Source of the DNA: Longimicrobium sp.
Lineage (GTDB): Bacteria > Gemmatimonadota > Gemmatimonadetes > Longimicrobiales > Longimicrobiaceae
Assembly: GCA_030446945.1 (NCBI GenBank)
Contig: JAUJMI010000265.1
Coordinates: forward strand, 1-5,566
Direction: 5' to 3'
Length of the DNA: 5,566 nucleotides
Shown here: positions 5,203 to 5,566 of the stretch, piece by piece
How positions within the stretch are numbered: position 1 is the first letter of the stretch
Layout: the number at the start of each line of letters is the position of its first letter
Notes under the pieces: generated by a model
Seen by the model: the letters and a program-made list of their open reading frames with translations, nothing else
The model's database searches: none
Told to the model about the DNA's origin: nothing
Translations under genes and position numbers: made by a program

Positions 5203-5566
5203 ATGGCTCCCACCGCACCGCCCCGCATCCTGATCGCCGACGATCAGCCGGACATCCTCCAGGCCCTGCGCCTCCTCCTCAAGGGGGCGGGGTACGGCAT
5301 CGAGACGGCCACCTCCCCCGCATCGGCGCTGGCGGCGGCGCGGGAGAAGGAGCTGGACGTGGTGCTGATGGATCTCAACTACGCCCGCGACACCACCTCC
5401 GGCATGGAGGGGCTGGAGCTGATCCCCCAGATCCACGCGGCCGACCCGTCGCTTCCCATCGTGGTGATGACGGCGTGGGGGAGCGTGGAGAGCGCCGTCG
5501 AAGCCATGCGCCGCGGCGCGCGCGACTACGTGGAGAAGCCGTGGGACAACCAGCGCCTCCTGGCCA
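5203..5566 (+). CDS. Response regulator receiver domain, probable NtrC-type (partial)
   Basis: The gene runs off the window; 121 residues are visible and form a complete receiver domain. The acidic pair Asp13-Asp14, the phospho-acceptor Asp57 (VLMDL), Thr90 (VMTAW) and Lys112-Pro113 (EKPW) are all in place, so it should be phosphorylated by a histidine kinase. The stretch after Asp57 (NYARDTTSG) and the TAWGSVE and KPWDN motifs are those I associate with sigma-54-dependent activators of the NtrC/Fis type, so an AAA+ domain and a DNA-binding helix are expected beyond 5566, but neither is visible. The ATG at 5203 is chosen from where the fold begins; no Shine-Dalgarno sequence precedes it. Such regulators are often found beside MacB-like ABC exporters, which would make this the locus controller. 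The receiver assignment is firm; the output domain is inferred. Confidence 0.9.
   Translation, partial: MAPTAPPRILIADDQPDILQALRLLLKGAGYGIETATSPASALAAAREKELDVVLMDLNYARDTTSGMEGLELIPQIHAADPSLPIVVMTAWGSVESAVEAMRRGARDYVEKPWDNQRLLA

Noticed and set aside
3742..5436. Long minus-strand open frame spanning the secreted protein, the gap and the regulator
   Set aside because: It crosses two well-supported plus-strand genes and a repeat-filled gap, and has low-complexity composition.

Overview
The window is very GC-rich, with strong G/C preference at third codon positions, and every gene reads on the + strand. Protein families and dense intergenic repeats point to a soil-type Gram-negative bacterium of the Gemmatimonadota (Longimicrobium-like), with Acidobacteriota as the main alternative. 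This placement is inferred from gene families and remembered repeat styles; no phylogenetic marker is present.

Layout: (1) 1-30, the last codons of an upstream gene, followed by a 19-bp-stem palindrome (41-94) that may end its transcript. (2) 95-304, non-coding, with one weak hairpin. (3) 305-982, an ABC transporter ATPase of the LolD/MacB/FtsE type. (4) 983-1460, 478 bp without a gene, holding a run of eight G-tracts, a ~200-bp nested palindrome and a composite hairpin-plus-octamer repeat. (5) 1461-3854, a 797-residue duplicated MacB/FtsX-type permease of the ADOP kind. (6) 3928-4806, a secreted DUF4097-type beta-helix protein with a regular 18-residue repeat. (7) 4807-5202, a second repeat-rich gap carrying another copy of the composite repeat, a candidate extended -10 promoter and a very stable hairpin. 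(8) 5203 to the window end, the receiver domain of a response regulator that looks like the sigma-54-activator (NtrC) type.

Working together (inference): the ATPase and permease would form a type VII (MacB/LolCDE-like) mechanotransmission ABC machine in the inner membrane. The beta-helix protein would be its exported or periplasmic neighbour, and the response regulator, probably with a histidine kinase beyond the window, would control the locus. No wholly new system can be shown from the sequence alone. The strongest unexplained signals are in the non-coding DNA: two copies of a composite repeat, each ahead of a gene, with a compensatory base-pair change in the hairpin, and the unusual structures between the ATPase and permease genes.
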